Shown here: in pieces, positions 33,855-44,397 of the stretch
How the letters are laid out: each line of letters begins with the position of its first letter
Position numbering within the stretch: the first letter of the stretch is position 1
Translations under genes and position numbers: made by a program
From: Catonia carolina
Lineage: Eukaryota > Arthropoda > Insecta > Hemiptera > Achilidae
Length of the DNA stretch: 64,000 bases
Direction: 5' to 3'
Assembly (NCBI GenBank): GCA_035578175.1
Contig: JAQMRL010000015.1
Span: 19,711,672-19,775,671, forward strand
The notes under the pieces: generated by a model
What the model was told of the DNA's origin: nothing
The model's database searches: none
Seen by the model: only the letters and a program-made list of their open reading frames with translations

Positions 33855-34296
33855 ATATTTCTATTTCATATAATGAATTAATATAATAATTTCACTAACC
33901 TTCTTTTTAAACTGCGTCACCTTTATTTTATTCCTACTTACACGTGTTTCGGTGGATCCACCATCATCAGAGTAAATGAAAAATAGAAACTAAAAATTTT
34001 TTTCATTTATTTAAAATTTACAGAAGATGATACATCTTCAGTCACTTGTATAAAATTTTATACAAGTGACTGAAGATGTATCATCTTGTATAAAATTTTA
34101 AACAAGTGACTGAAGATGTATCATCTTCTGTAAATTTTAAATAAATGAAAAAAATTTTTAGTTTCTATTTTTCATTTACTCTGTGGATGGTGGATCCACC
34201 GAAACACGTGTAAGTAAAAATTGAAATAAAGGTGACGCAGTTTAAAAAGAAGGTTAGTGAAATTATTATATTAATTCATTATATGAAATAGAAATA
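33855..34296. mobile_element. MITE-F, palindromic copy (442 bp)
   Basis: The left arm starts ATATTTCTATTTCATATAAT and the right arm ends with its complement. Each arm is about 200 bp and carries AAACTGCGTCACCTTTATTT and the ACACGTGTTTCGGTGGATCC core. An extra 50-bp piece near the centre duplicates TGACTGAAGATGTATCATC. Related copies lie at 30701, 54712 and 63438. It has no coding capacity. Confidence 0.8.
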
Positions 34297-34303
34297 TACC
34301 ATT

Positions 34304-34405
34304 TAACCCACTGAGTTGGTCTAGCGGTAAAGACATTGGCTCAAGTCAGCTGTTTAATAGCTGATTTTTGAAAACTAAGCTCCTGTGGTTCAAATTCTAG
34401 TATAC
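34304..34405 (+). mobile_element. SINE-D head fragment
   Basis: AACCCACTGAGTTGGTCTAG (A box) and GTGGTTCAAATTCTAG (B box) are present. The body and tail are missing. Confidence 0.6.
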
Positions 34406-34585
34406 TGTGGACAATTCGAACTGGCACAACTCTTGCTCTACGTGTACACACAGTTCCGCATAAAGTATATCCATAACCTATTTTTTCGACAAGGTCTACA
34501 AATGGTAATGTACGCAAATGCCTACAACCTTTTTTCAATGTACAAACACAAATAAATATTTAATTTTAAAATATGTATTTAATTT

Positions 34586-35992
34586 AGCCTAACAAAATTA
34601 TTGCAGGAAGTCTGGAAACAGGAAAATATTCCAGAAGAATGGGAACAAAATATCATTATCCCACTGTATAAAAAAGGTAACTCAACTGATTGTGAAAACT
34701 ATCGCGCAGTGTGTTTGTCATCGGTTGTACTGAAAATTTATACCCGAATTCTAGAGAAAAGACTTCGTGCGGTGGTGGAGGACCAGTTTGAGGAGGAACA
34801 ATGTGCCTTCAGACCAGGCAGACAAACTCAAGACCATATTTTCTCGCTGAGATCAATCTGTTCGAAGTCTATAGAAAAGGGAAAACGGGTTTATCTGGCA
34901 TTCTTGGACCTCAAAGCAGCTTTCGATACGGTCCCAAAATGTGTTGTATGGGAGACGCTGGTTGCCAAAAACGTATCACTAAAATTACAGCGAGCAATAA
35001 AAAGTGTTTTTAATAATGTGACTGCAGTGATCAGAACGTGTGGAAGGATTTCAAGACCGTTACAAATGGAAAAAGGAATTAAGCAGGGAGACAGTTTGAG
35101 TCCACTACTTTTTGTGATGATAATGGACGAAATTAATAAAATCTGCAAAAGAAGAACTGACAGAATGATGGTGGGACGTTGGAACTTGAGGCCCATATTT
35201 GCTCAAGCTTTGTTATTTGCAGATGACATAGTTCTTATTGCTGACTCTGAAAGAAAGCTTCAAACTGCAGTAATTGAATGGAATGAAGAGATTAAAAGGA
35301 AAGGCATGACACTGAATATCAATAAGAGTAAAGTGATGGTGGTTAATGGCTTGGAAGGTGAAAGAATTAGGATAGATGTGGAAGGACAGGTAATGGAACA
35401 GGTGAGGTCATATGAGTATCTGGGTACAGTAGTAAGGGACGATGGGAAAATAGATGATGAACTAAGAAATAGAATCTCTAAAGCTAGTCGGGCCTTCTAT
35501 GCAACCAGAAATTGTATTTTTGGAAAAAAAGAAGTGGATGCCACAGTAAAAAACAGGGTCTATAAAAGTATTATTGAACCAATAGTCCTGTATGGTGCAG
35601 AAAGCTGGCCCTTGAAGCAACAACAAATGAGCAGAATCAGGGCAGTTGCAATGAAGTGCCATAGAAGGACAGCTGGGAAGACATTGAGAGATAGAGTAAG
35701 AAGTGAAAGAATCAGGGAGGAAATAGGAATGAAGGATGTGAAGGAAGTAATAGATAGAAAACAATTGGGATGGTGGGGTCACATACAAAGAATGGATGAC
35801 AAAAGGAAAGCCAAGCAGTATGCAAACGTGATCGTTGGCGGGAGTAGGAAAAGAGGACGTCCACGATACTCATATGATGAGCACATACGAAGATTGGGAG
35901 AGGAAAGAGGCATGGCCCTAGGGCAAATGAGACGATTGGCGGCGGATAGAGTACAATGGAGGAAGTTGTCCGAGACTACCCCGACGCTGTAA
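34586..35992 (+). CDS. LINE reverse transcriptase, C-terminal part (endonuclease missing)
   Basis: The frame is open across the whole insertion; it has no start codon of its own, because it is the truncated 3' part of a larger ORF. Motifs in order: NYRAVCLSSVVLKI; FRPGRQTQDHIF; YLAFLDLKAAFDTV (catalytic Asp, motif A); GIKQGDSLSPLLF (motif B); LLFADDIVLIA (FADD, motif C); EYLGTVVRDDGKIDDE; then the C-terminal IVLYGAESW, LGWWGHIQRMDD and RKRGRPRYSYDEHI region. The APE-type endonuclease expected upstream is absent, so it cannot move itself. It is a transposon protein, not a host gene. Confidence 0.85.
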   Translation, partial: SLTKLLQEVWKQENIPEEWEQNIIIPLYKKGNSTDCENYRAVCLSSVVLKIYTRILEKRLRAVVEDQFEEEQCAFRPGRQTQDHIFSLRSICSKSIEKGKRVYLAFLDLKAAFDTVPKCVVWETLVAKNVSLKLQRAIKSVFNNVTAVIRTCGRISRPLQMEKGIKQGDSLSPLLFVMIMDEINKICKRRTDRMMVGRWNLRPIFAQALLFADDIVLIADSERKLQTAVIEWNEEIKRKGMTLNINKSKVMVVNGLEGERIRIDVEGQVMEQVRSYEYLGTVVRDDGKIDDELRNRISKASRAFYATRNCIFGKKEVDATVKNRVYKSIIEPIVLYGAESWPLKQQQMSRIRAVAMKCHRRTAGKTLRDRVRSERIREEIGMKDVKEVIDRKQLGWWGHIQRMDDKRKAKQYANVIVGGSRKRGRPRYSYDEHIRRLGEERGMALGQMRRLAADRVQWRKLSETTPTL

Positions 35993-36024
35993 GGCACATG
36001 GGGAGAGAGAAAGAAGAAGAAGAA
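34586..36024 (+). mobile_element. RTE-like LINE insertion, 5' truncated, recent
   Basis: Perfect 11-bp duplications GTATTTAATTT flank it (34575-34585 and 36025-36035). It starts in mid-ORF, in frame (S-L-T-K-L-L-Q-E-V-W), and ends in an (AAG)n tail. Exact TSD and an uninterrupted frame make this the youngest LINE copy in the window. Confidence 0.85.
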
Positions 36025-36345
36025 GTATTTAATTTGTCCCAGTAACAATTTAAATTATAAATTACAAGAACTAAACTGCAAAAACTCACTAAACTATAGC
36101 CTACTCTACAGATGCACGCAACTAACTAAACAAATTGGTCTGAATATAATAATGAACAGATAATTATATATGAAAATAAATTAGTTACATCATTATGTGA
36201 AACATATTATTAACAACAACAGTGAAAAAAGTGTAGTAACCATGCGTGAGTAGCACATTACAGTAGCGATTGTATACTTTTGTGACTGTACCGTCGTTAC
36301 ATGGCGAGGGGCGAAGAGTGGATTAAATAAACACCGAAGCTGCTT

Positions 36346-36741
36346 CTGCCCCTAACAGACAGGTGGAGTGTCAAATTATTTACACTCAATCTGTTCGTTG
36401 CAGGGCTAAAATAAATAGTTCTGTTTCTTATCACATGGTCAGCCAGTTGAATGACTAAATCATTTAAGAACAGAAGAGGTAGAGGTGTAAAAGACACTAA
36501 TCAGAATTATCTTCTCTGAAAGTAATGAATTTCATTATACAGCCAGACCCTGTGGTGAATGAAGTGAAGGTGTCATTTGCAGAGTGGAGAATATGTGCTT
36601 TTCAGAGGGCCCGGCATGCTGATAAGCGTACTTTCCCACTCAGTGAGGAAGGCAATGGTAAACCACCTCACTCCTCGTTTTACTTAGTAAAACCTCTAGA
36701 GGTTCAAACCAGCTTTCGGCTGTTGACCTAAACAACAACAA
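36346..36741 (+). mobile_element. SINE-A with 11-bp TSD
   Basis: A full copy between CGAAGCTGCTT duplications (36335-36345 and 36742-36752), ending AAACAACAACAA. It shows the true + orientation of the family: head TGCCCCTAACAGACAGG, tail (CAA)n. Confidence 0.85.
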
Positions 36742-36794
36742 CGAAGCTGCTTGTGCCAATTCGAATTGTCCAAGGTACGTAGTAACTTTAATGG

Positions 36795-37010
36795 GGATTT
36801 GAATAATAGGCAGTGGTTACCAAGTGTACTTTGATGGTTGGGGTTCAATTAACCGCACTTTCTCAGGAATGATCAGCCTGGGTCTGTACAAGACTACACC
36901 TCATTTAAACATTATACATAAAATCCTCATCTTATTGGGTCATGGGGATGCTTATTGTTCTTAAATTGAACAGATTGCCATGTACACACAGTAGGGATTA
37001 AATAAAAAAT
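36795..37010 (+). mobile_element. SINE-D, 5' truncated
   Basis: It begins at GGATTTGAATAATAGGCAG and ends GTAGGGATTAAATAAAAAA. The promoter boxes are missing. Confidence 0.65.
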
Positions 37011-37045
37011 ATGCACCATGAAGAGAAGAAAATATTTTTAAAAAG

Positions 37046-38403
37046 TCTGGTGTGAAACACTCACACAACTTTCTCTTGTCAATGCAAATAATTAACAATA
37101 AACCTAACATTAGTATTAAAACATTAGAAATGAACAAAAACTAACCTCAAAAACATAACCTTATTTTAATCATGAGTGAATGACGCAAAATGACAATCGA
37201 ACTCAGTTTGGCTTAAAAATACGGAAAATCACGCTTTCACGCTAAACTAGGCTCTGTAGAGAAAAATGCTCTAAACAAAAGTTGTAGATCTTTTAATTTT
37301 CTATAAATTTAATTATATACACTTTTGTTGTAAAATGCATACTAAGACCGAAATGTTAAAAAAATCGATTTTTCTCACGTTTTCGTGAGAAAAAAAACAG
37401 AAAATCGCAAATTACCGCTAAACTAAGCATTATACAAAAAAATGTTTGAAATAAAAGTTGTAGAATTTTTAATTCTCTACAACTTTTATTATATAAAGTT
37501 TTGCGCTAAAATGCATATTAAAGCTGTAATCTTAAAAAAACAACGTTTTTACGTGAAAACAGCCTCACCCAGAATTTCAGCAAACATGACGCCTACCCTA
37601 TCTTGTAGAGAATAAAAAATTGAGTAAACCAGGCGATTTTAAAAAAAATCGTAGGACCAGTTTTTGAGAAAATCGCAAAAAACTGAAAAATTATACGAAT
37701 AAACTACTACTTCCGGTTGACCGATTTTGATGAAAATGTTTGTGTCGCGTCCGGTAGTGGTATGTAACTTAAGTTTCAAGTTTCAAGTTCGTAGGATGTT
37801 CCGTTCTTGAGATATTCTGTTCACACACAGACACACACACAGACACACACACACACAGACCAATCGCTAAAAACATGTTTTTTGGGTTCAGGGGGTCTGA
37901 AAACGTATAGATCCGGTGAAAACTCGATTTCGAAAAATCGACATGAAAACAATACTTTCCTTCCTATTGTTGTTTCGGTCATCAGCCGAAAAGCTGGTTT
38001 GAACCTGTAGAGGTTTTACTAAGTAAAACGAGGAGTAAGGTGGTTTACCATTGCCTTCCTCACTGAATGGAAAAGTATGCTTATCAGCATGCCGGGCCCT
38101 CTGAAAAGCACATATTTTCCACTCTGCAAATGACACCTTCACTTCATTCACCACAGGGTCTGGCTGTATAATGAAATTCATTACTTTCAGAGGAGACAAC
38201 TCTGATTAGTGTCTTTTACACCTCTACCTCTTCTGCTCTTAAATGATTCAGTTATTTAATTGGCTGACCATGTGATAAGAAACAGAACTTTTTATTTTAG
38301 CCCTGCAATAAACAGATTGAGAGTAAATAATTTGACTCTCCGCCTGTTTGTTATGGGCGTAAATATATATATCTTGCCTATATTCATATAGGCAAGAGAA
38401 AGT
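37046..38403 (+). mobile_element. MITE-B, full length, with nested SINE-A
   Basis: The left end is TCTGGTGTGAAACACTCACA and the right end GGCAAGAGAAAGT, with (CA)n at 37823-37857. SINE-A (37976-38359) sits in the terminal hairpin, close to where another SINE-A entered the 11288 copy. Without the SINE it is about 970 bp. Confidence 0.8.
37976..38359 (-). mobile_element. SINE-A nested in MITE-B
   Basis: Full copy from TGTTGTTTCGGTCATCAGCC to TTATGGGC. It lies in the terminal hairpin of MITE-B. Confidence 0.8.
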
Positions 38404-39098
38404 AAAAAATGATAAAAGACTGTTGAGATACTTAGGACATTTAATTGTTGATATAAAATTTTTAAAATGAACGATGTTATTTACAACATACATAAGACTT
38501 CATAATTGTAAATAACATTTGTAAAACTTTTAGTATAATAAAATATAATAAATGACAAAAAGCTGACATGGCATAACATAAATTAACAACACAATTATTA
38601 TACATTAACTCCAATTAAATATTTGCCCAACATTTTTTAACTGTCGACAAATACTTATATAAACATGTACAATACTTTAAAAAAAATTGCTGAACTATGA
38701 AAAATTTTAAAAACTATTAAAAAAAATTAACAATGAAAAATTATTACATAATATATGATAAATTAATATATGTATACATACATGGCTATTGCAAAACAGG
38801 AAATGAAATAAAATTACTAATAACTGTATTAAATTACTGATTACATAATCAATTCACAAAATTAATATATTAATACCATACACGAACAAGAATATTCATA
38901 TAATGTAATCAAATTTAATTAATCCTAATATTAAAACAAAACAAAAAATTTTAACAGGTTATGTTAGGTTAGTTTAAGGTTAGGTTTTATAATTAATACA
39001 TGATATATAATAGTATCATTGTATTGATAGACAAGTGAGGTTAATTAATTATTATATTAATTCATTCAATTAATTTAAGTGTGTCTGTGTTTTTAGTA
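38404..39098. other. AT-rich upstream region of gene C
   Basis: No coding frame. GGTTATGTTAGGTTAG lies near 38957. A possible acceptor, TGTGTCTGTGTTTTTAG, lies at 39080-39096, just ahead of gene C's ATG, so a 5' UTR intron is possible but unproven. Confidence 0.4.
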
Positions 39099-39389
39099 AT
39101 GTGTTTGTTTTATAGTAAAGTGTTTATCATAGTAATAATAACAATAAAAACAATAATAGTTGATAGTGGACCATCAATGTGCAAAAAACATTATTTTCAT
39201 AAGCTTAATAAACATCCACAACTTAAACATCGTTGTCAACATCCGCATAAATTACTTGAATTATTTAAACAACCTTTAATGAAAATGATTAAAATAACTC
39301 ATCAACCGCAAGAACCGTTTTTAGTTTCGGCTAGTTCATCGTTAATGTCTGACCAAATGTTACAGGGACGATTCGCTGAGGCACAACCA

Positions 39390-39424
<35 letters not shown>

Positions 39425-39494
39425 TTACGATGATTTATCATTTATGGATATGTCATTTTATGAACCTTACAATAATCATCCTAACCGTTGGTAA
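39099..39494 (+). CDS. Gene C: small secreted protein with His/Lys-rich and poly-Asn parts
   Basis: 131 aa. I chose the ATG at 39099 because it opens a signal peptide (MCLFYSKVFIIVIITIKTII, cleavage likely near DSGPS); the frame extends upstream without another ATG. The mature N-terminus is basic and His-rich (CKKHYFHKLNKHPQLKHRC, Cys28 and Cys46, then QHPHKLLELFKQPLMKMIK). The C-terminal half carries 11 Asn (residues 99-109, nine AAT codons then AAC and AAT) and ends MDMSFYEPYNNHPNRW. It is single-exon as seen. Family not recognised; composition and leader align it loosely with genes B and D. Confidence 0.7.
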
Positions 39495-39567
39495 TTTTTA
39501 AAAAAATTAACCTAAAATTCAAAATTTAAATTCATTCTAATTTGTATTTCATAGTTATTTAAATAAT

Positions 39568-39573
39568 AATAAA
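39568..39573 (+). promoter_or_regulatory. Poly(A) signal of gene C
   Basis: AATAAA lies 74 bases after the stop, in an AT-rich 3' flank. Confidence 0.5.
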
Positions 39574-39697
39574 AATATTTTAAAAGATAACTTTATATTT
39601 TCTATAATTTATAGAATATAAAATAGGTAATATAAATTTTTTGAACATCAACACCAATTTATAAAATCAGGTTAGGAAACATCTGGGTATAGACCCT

Positions 39698-39980
39698 CAT
39701 TTTTTTTTTTTTTTTTAGCTTTTATTCGTTATTGGGAACTGTACATTGTTGACAACTACCCAATTTGATCGCTGCTTTTTGCTGTATTTTTTTTTTGACG
39801 TGGATTAGATATGAGTTTGAACAGGGACCCCCAGTAGAATTTGTTCATGGATGGCAGTCAACTGGTCACCATAGATAGTCGCTTGCCCAACCAGTGTTAC
39901 TTAACAAATAATAGCGACTTTCTACCAGCTGACTGACTGGGCTGGCTCGAAGGCCAACCTCAATATAAGTGAAAAGTTTT
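39698..39980 (-). mobile_element. Possible SINE with poly-T start
   Basis: A run of T (about 39699-39717) is followed by sequence whose complement has a GTTCAAACTC B-box-like word. I found no second copy in the window, so this rests on structure alone. Confidence 0.3.
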
Positions 39981-40342
39981 GTTGGGTAATTATTTTAAGA
40001 GACACACTTAATAAAGGTAAGTAAATAAGTAAAAACTCTAGTTAGTGTATTTATATTTTTTGAAAATAAAATAAATAAATAGTTGAAGCTGAAAATGATG
40101 ATGACCATGATGGAGGTGATATGGAGATGACAATGATTAGTACTGCTATAGTCATTTGCACGTTCAGTTGACACAATGGATCTTATGGGAAACATCACTG
40201 CTATTAGTGCAACTAAAAACATCAATTAACTCTTTCAATCCCAAATTTTTAAACTGTATACAAAAGAATATATTATGTGTGCACATTGTTTCAAACATTT
40301 TACTGATATTTAAGTGTAATAAAATCACTTTCAGACCTTTAA

Positions 40343-40872
40343 CCCTGTGGATGGCCTGACAAAAAAGTGTGACATGTAGGTCACATTAGGACTTGATGGT
40401 ATGAAAGTTCCCACCAATAAAAATAAGTCAAATCATTTTCAGGCTTCCTAAACAAAACAATATTCTCTTACTTAGATTTATAGTAAAAAAAAAACTAAGT
40501 ATGATTTTAATATTATTTAAGACATCAAAAATTTTACAATAAAAAAATATTGGTAAAATGGATAAAATCACTATTTAGAAACGGTTTAAAAAATATACTT
40601 GTACAATATATTCTAAGAAATGTTACTTTATTTTAGTAAATGAAACAAACTTCTGAAACCAAAATTAAAAAAAAATTTAAAAAGAAATTAAATAGTGGCG
40701 CAATGGTCAGCATACTACACTGCAAAGCGGAGGTCTCAGGTTCGAATCCTGGTTAGGGTACAGAAGATTATTACACTTCACACCCAGCATTCTTTAATCC
40801 AAAGTTGTCTCTAACATCTAAAATGTCGAGGTCTGTTATTTCACTCCAATATGCCTTCTATGTCACACTGGG
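40343..40872. mobile_element. TTAA-flanked MITE with a SINE-E inside
   Basis: TTAA stands at 40339-40342 and 40873-40876. The ends CCCTGTGGATGG and TCACACTGGG are imperfect inverted repeats. GTGTGACATGTAGGTCACA near the left end echoes TATGTCACACTGGG at the right. Size and TTAA fit a piggyBac-like MITE. Confidence 0.55.
40690..40800 (+). mobile_element. SINE-E-like, tRNA-derived
   Basis: TGGCGCAATGG (A box) and GGTTCGAATCC (B box) surround an anticodon-like CTGCAAA loop, hinting at a tRNA-Cys ancestor. The acceptor stem does not close and the body follows SINE-E, so it is not a functional tRNA gene. Confidence 0.55.
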
Positions 40873-41032
40873 TTAAAAAAGGTTAAAGGTACAGACATCA
40901 GATGAATTGATGTCCCATAGCTGAGCGAGTGAGAGGGAGATATGTGACATAACTACACATACACCCAAAGGTCTTTATCGTTATAATCCAAATCCGAAAA
41001 CATACTACAGTCGTTATCTTGCTTGTTAGTTT

Positions 41033-41329
41033 AATAAACGCTTGCTCACAACAATGAGTAAAATTAAACAATGTTATTGGAATGGCGAAATCATTAACAC
41101 CATAAAAAGAAGAAAGCTTCAATATCTGGGTCATATAATGAGAGGACGGAAATACAAGCTTCTTCAACTGATAGTCCAGGGAAAGATTAGTGGAAGGCGG
41201 AGCATCGGAAGGCGCCGTGTGTCCTGGCTAAAGAACCTAAGGGATTGGTTTAACTGTGGCAGTGTTCAACTGTTCAGAGCTGCAGTTGACAGGGTCCGGA
41301 TTGCTGTGATGATAGCAAACCTCCGATAG
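41033..41329 (+). pseudogene. LINE ORF C-terminal fragment
   Basis: The frame RRKLQYLGHIMRGRKYKLLQ then RRSIGRRRVSWLKNLRDW resembles the extreme C-terminus of insect LINE reverse transcriptases. It is truncated at both ends, and no RT core is present. Confidence 0.65.
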
Positions 41330-42236
41330 GAGATGCACTATAAGTAGTAATTGGAATGGCGCGTATGGCTTGTGCGAGTGAGAGCGTAATGCATTCTCTC
41401 ACTCCCACGGATAGGGGGCTTTAGTTCATCTGAATGCTGTATCTCCATGCATATATAAGTGTACATTTTTTAAACCTCTGTAGAACACGTATTTGTTGAG
41501 GTAGAACTACAACTCAAGTTTTGCTTGACAGAAAAAAAATTATGTGTTATGTAGAATGTTTCATGAATTCAAAAACCTGTTAAAACCTTTTCTTCTATAT
41601 TGGGGGGGGGGGGGGTTAAAATGAGTATCTTATCTATTTTACTGCAGACCTACTAATGCCTTCTTTTTAATTTATCTTTTATGATGGACAGGTTTAGATT
41701 GTTGGGCAATATTTCTTTGGTTACATACAATGGGGCTACAGTGATCTGTCTCAGGAATTTTGATTGAAATCACTGCAGTATTACTAGCATTTATATAAAT
41801 TAAAGCAAAATAAAAATAAACGTATAAAAAGTAATGAAATGTGTAATTTTGACTTACCGGGAGCAGAATAGACCCATCTTGAGTATGTGTAAGATGTTTT
41901 TTGTCCGTAAGGACAACCTGAAACAAAAATTCATCAAATTTGTAACACAATATTAATAATAATAATTTGTTTAAAAAATATTTAAAATCATTATAACTCT
42001 TTTGTCAAAGTTTTACCCCTGGTGAGCTGTAGTTTCTACTATACTAATCAATAAAATAACATCGATCCAATATGTTTGTGCCATTCACATTAATAGTTAC
42101 ACCATATAGTCTGGAATGATATCAGCGACTACAGTAGTACAAGCATTATTTTTGATTTTACGCAGCTCATTTTTCCTAAGTTACCCCTTCTATTCAGTCC
42201 TCAAGGACTGGGGCCGAACTTGAGCTTATGTGTTAT
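41330..42236. other. Gene-free stretch with repeat scraps
   Basis: A G run lies at about 41603-41615. The part at about 41685-41790 (GGTTTAGATTGTTGGGCAAT ... ACTGCAGTATTAC) resembles 59385-59470, so it is an old shared repeat. No gene seen. Confidence 0.4.
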
Positions 42237-43089
42237 GGATGTGGCTATTAAATAACGAGACTGACGTTCTAAAAAACTTTATTTTAATTTTATACATAAT
42301 CATTTATTGTCACCTTCAATACACACTTCTCTAACCCTACAAAGCTCCATGCGAATTTTCCATTGTTGGAAACAGTGCTGGAAGTCATCTTCTTTCAGCT
42401 CCTTTAGGACACGTGCTGCTTTCTCTTTTACAGCTTCCACAGACTCAAATTTTGTCCCTTTTAATGCAGATTTCACCTTGGAGAACAGGTAGAATATAAT
42501 AACATGTGTTGAAATGTAGTTTTTTACTTATGATCCGGAAACGAAGCGCCAATCCATGCACAGGAAGAGTCAAACTTCACCGAGAGCCATAAAAGCTTGA
42601 ATGAGCAAGTCAAAATTTAAAGCAATGATGATTGATTTTTTTATATCCATGGGATTGTGTACCTTCACTGGGTTCCTGAAGGTCAAACAATTAATCAGTA
42701 TTACTACCTTCAGGTACTTTCTATACTAGGTCAAAGAGTAAGGAAAATATGCCCCGAAATGTGGAAGGACAAATCATGGGTTCTCCACCAAGACAATGCG
42801 CCAGCTCATTCTGCGTTATCTGTCAAGAGGTTCCTAGCCAAGTACAGCATCTCAGTCTTAGAACATCCACCTTATTCCTCAGATCTTGCACCATGTGACT
42901 TCTACCTGTTCCCTAAGTTGAAATCTGCATTAAAAGGGACAAGATTTGAGTCTGTGGAAGCTGTAAAAGAGAAAGCGGCACGTGTCCTGAAGGAGCTGAC
43001 AGAAGATGACTTCCAGCACTGTTTCCAACAATGGAAAATTCGCATGGAGCTTTGTAGGGTTAGAGAAGTGTGTATTGAAGGTGACAATA
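42237..43089. mobile_element. Fold-back mariner derivative, right end lost
   Basis: The left arm (about 42237-42495) is a minus-strand copy of the transposase C-terminus and terminal repeat (GTGGCTATTAAATAACGAGA). It is followed head-on by a + strand body from about 42508 to 43089. The body reads RVRKICPEMWKDKSWVLHQD (second catalytic Asp), then YSSDLAPCDFYLF and EDDFQHCFQQWKIRMELC. The same unusual order occurs at 49681-50616. The right terminal repeat is missing after GAAGGTGACAAT. Confidence 0.75.
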
Positions 43090-43247
43090 CTGTACGTTTA
43101 TTATTTTCAGAGTCATTATCATGTGGAATATCTTTCTTTCAAATTTTTTTGACTTCTCTTAGATCAACCTTTCTTATCATTGTAAGGAATTCACTCGCAT
43201 ATAAGGACACAGGCATTGAGGCAAGTACACAGGTTTTATTACAATAT

Positions 43248-43647
43248 TGTTGCTTAGGTCATCAGCCAAAAAGCTGGTTTAAAACTCTGGACCAAGTAAA
43301 ACTTTACCAAGTAAAACGAGGAATGAGGTGGTTTACTATTGTTTTCCTCACTGAGTTGAAAAGTATGCTTATTAGCATGTCAGGCCCTCTGAAAAGCACA
43401 TATTTTTCACCCTGCAAATCACACCTTCACTTCATTCACCATAGGGTCTGGCTGTACAATGAAATTCATTACTTTCAAAAAAGATAACTCTGATTAGTAC
43501 CTTCTACACCTCCTGTATCTCTTCTGTTCTTAAATGATTCAGTTATTTAATTGGCTGATCATGTGATGAGAAACAGAACTGTTTTGTAGCCTTGAAACTA
43601 ACAGATTGAGTGGAAATAATTAAACACTCTACCTGTCTGTTGTGAGC
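43248..43647 (-). mobile_element. SINE-A, unit 1 of a tandem duplication
   Basis: Diverged full copy (TAAAACTTTACCAAGTAAAA expansion near the tail). It shares the word CAAAAAAGATAACTCTGATT with the next copy. Confidence 0.75.
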
Positions 43648-43691
43648 ATATCACAGTATTATAATGTCTAATTAATGTATTAGTGTAAATT

Positions 43692-44092
43692 TGTATTTAG
43701 GTCATCAGCCGAAAGGCTGGTTTGAACCTGTAGAGGTTTTACTAAGTAAAACGAGGAGTGAGGTGGTTTACGATTGCCATCCTCACCGAGTGGAAAAGTA
43801 CGCTTATCAGCATGCGTATTACATGGGCCCTCTGAAAAGCACGTATTTTCCATTCTGCAAATAACACCTTCACTTCATTCACCACAGGGTCTGGCTGTAC
43901 AATGAAATTCATTACTTTCAAAAAAGATAACTCTGATTAATATCTTCTACACCTCTAATTACATCTTCTGTTCTTAAATGATTCAGTCATTGAATTGGGT
44001 GATCATGTAATAAGAAATAGAACTATTTTTGTAGTCTTAAAACTAACAGATTGAGTGCAAATAATTAAACACTCTACCTGTCTGTTGTGGGC
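43692..44092 (-). mobile_element. SINE-A, unit 2 of a tandem duplication
   Basis: The same orientation and the same 3' flank as unit 1: TCACAGTATTATAATGTCTA follows both copies (43650 and 44095). This marks a duplication of SINE plus flank, unit about 444 bp, not two independent insertions. Confidence 0.75.
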
Positions 44093-44397
44093 ATGTCACA
44101 GTATTATAATGTCTAAATTTATGTATTATTGTAAATTAAAGTTCAAATTGCTGTGATTGTTACCAACATTCTGAATGGACATTGTACATGAAGAGGAAGA
44201 ATACCCCATAGTAAATTTAGGACATTAGACAATGGCCTAAGGTGTCTGATTAGTAGTTTAAAAATAATTAGAAAGGATCTTGAAAATCCAAAAATACTAT
44301 CAGATCAAAACAAATACAAATAAAATACAAGTTACAGAAATTAAGAGCATCCTTAAAGATTAAAAGAAGAACCCAGATTGCATAATACGAGGGGGTA

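Noticed and set aside
34891..36048. Antisense frames opposite the LINE reverse transcriptase
   Set aside because: Mirror frames of a long coding region, with no independent support.
36525..36731. Recurring 65-90-aa frame beginning MNFIIQPDPVVNEVKVSF, seen at many places
   Set aside because: Every instance is a SINE-A copy, and the frame is broken in some copies. It reflects repeat identity, not a gene family.
39995..40225. Minus-strand frame with a hydrophobic start (MMFLVALIAVMFPIRSIVST)
   Set aside because: Tempting as another leader exon, but I found no donor in a sensible place and no downstream partner exon on that strand; the remainder is low-complexity, AT-driven.
40690..40760. Possible tRNA-Cys gene
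   Set aside because: A and B boxes and a GCA-like loop are present, but I cannot close an acceptor stem and the sequence continues into a SINE body.
42657..43487. A 276-codon + strand frame as a possible host gene
   Set aside because: Its first 145 codons are mariner transposase and the rest reads through unrelated flank and an antisense SINE-A.
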